From Haberlea rhodopensis (taxonomy: Eukaryota > Streptophyta > Magnoliopsida > Lamiales > Gesneriaceae), in assembly GCA_907163345.1 (NCBI GenBank), contig CAJQUN010000021.1, positions 5,518,001 to 5,582,000 of the forward strand: a stretch of DNA of 64,000 nt, in the 5' to 3' direction. The position numbers and the translations under genes are program-made. Below the pieces are notes generated by a model. That model saw only the letters and a list, made by a program, of their open reading frames with translations. It had not been told where the DNA came from and ran no database searches. Shown here piece by piece: positions 63,178 to 64,000 of this stretch (its first letter is position 1; each line of letters opens with the position of its first letter).

Positions 63178-64000
63178 ATGTGTCAGCTCTTTTTCAAGAC
63201 CGTGATATACAAGCATGTAAGCAGTTTTCCTTCCTTTAAACTACAAGTCTAAGCTGAATTTGAATATTTAATTGAATGACACTATATCTCGTTCTCTATT
63301 TCTTAGGGTTCTTGGGTGCTTGATCTGCCCAGCAGAGGAGGCATTTATCCAGCATTTTTATCTATTTACTTCTCGACGGACCGAATAACCTTCAGAGTTC
63401 CAAGTTGCTTGGGATCATAGCGTTACCTTGTATGCGCAAGTCAATGGTGCCATTTCTGTATATATATTATGTTAAGCGTTGTTAAGTTAGTTCTTTTTTT
63501 CTTTTTTATTGCGCTGAGGTTTCACGGGCTGAAGCGTCGCCTTAAGATGTTTATTGTTGCTCTGTCTAGAGAATGTAGTTGTCTTGCAGCTATATTCTGC
63601 TAGATTATGTTACAGATACTGATGGGTGAGGTGAAATGGTATAGCAGAATCTTTATGTTTAGATCTTTAATAACAGGTTTTTTTATTGATTATGTACGTG
63701 TAATTGTGTATATAGAGCTCACAGCTCAAATGCTTATGGCTAAATATTCGTGTTTCAGAACAATTTACCCTTTCTATGTTTTATTTGTTTGTTCCTATAG
63801 TTTGAATTAACCAATGAGCTCAGTAAAGGAAAGGTGTTCATTTTTTTTTGGTAAATTGCATAAAATATCCTTGTTATGGTAAATATGCATGAAGATGATG
63901 TGTTACAAAATAGACAAAAAAGTCATGTTTTCTTAAACTCTGTATGAAAGCCCCGTTGTTAAAAAAAGACAAAAAAAATCCTCTTGATTTGGAACCTTGC
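63178..64000 (+). other. 3' flank of the SIN3-like gene
   Basis: Expected 3' UTR, possibly with a further intron in the UTR (gtaagc after 63215 and tttcttag near 63300-63307 would fit). No other gene is seen before the right edge. Confidence 0.4.

Noticed and set aside
63607..63810. 67-aa frame after SIN3
   Set aside because: AT-rich 3' flank with hydrophobic chance translation, no exon signals or family match.

Overview
This is nuclear DNA of a flowering plant, probably a eudicot. The evidence is many short exons with GT-AG introns, plant-type gene families, AT-rich spacers, and Ty1/copia, Ty3/gypsy, hAT, Mutator-like, LINE and SINE-like repeats. I cannot name the species. No rRNA, tRNA, CRISPR array or bacterial-type feature was seen.

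Three host genes make up the unique part. (1) Minus strand, 508-35949: a VIP/VIH diphosphoinositol pentakisphosphate kinase (PPIP5K family). I could place 27 exons (882 codons, phases consistent throughout); the last exons lie beyond the left edge. (2) Plus strand, 39703-42583: a four-exon GT14-family beta-glucuronosyltransferase (GlcAT14 type, 430 aa). (3) Plus strand, 52961-63177: a 22-coding-exon SIN3-like corepressor (1389 aa) with three PAH domains, the HDAC-interaction region and the C-terminal SIN3 domain. The genes serve unrelated processes (inositol pyrophosphate signalling, arabinogalactan glycosylation, chromatin repression) and show no sign of joint function.

The rest is mainly mobile DNA. 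The VIH gene is stretched to over 35 kb by insertions in its introns. Intron 21 holds a decayed Ty1/copia element with 5-bp target duplications. Intron 14 (16.9 kb) holds a decayed Ty3/gypsy chromovirus-like element (A), which itself received a young gag-only Ty3 element (B, 2-kb LTRs) in its integrase and a hairpin-rich hAT MITE just before its chromodomain. Intron 7 holds two LINE fragments. Between VIH and GlcAT14 is a 1.7-kb solo LTR with target duplication. Between GlcAT14 and SIN3 are two hAT MITEs and two related non-autonomous Mutator-like elements with 9-bp target duplications. Both MULEs are filled with palindromic TGCATG...CATGCA arrays. One also carries a broken heavy-metal-associated (HMA) domain fragment with intron-like structure and ends about 470 bp upstream of the SIN3 start codon. 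SIN3 introns hold a TRIM-like mini-retrotransposon and a tiny TTG-tailed insertion with a perfect 23-bp target duplication.

The most unusual items are the ~170-bp degenerate tandem repeat in the leader of element A together with its extra coiled-coil/acidic ORF before gag, the palindromic arrays of the MULE pair, the HMA capture, and a GC donor versus GT donor choice inside SIN3 PAH2. Exon limits were read by eye from splice signals and family knowledge; no alignment or database search was run.
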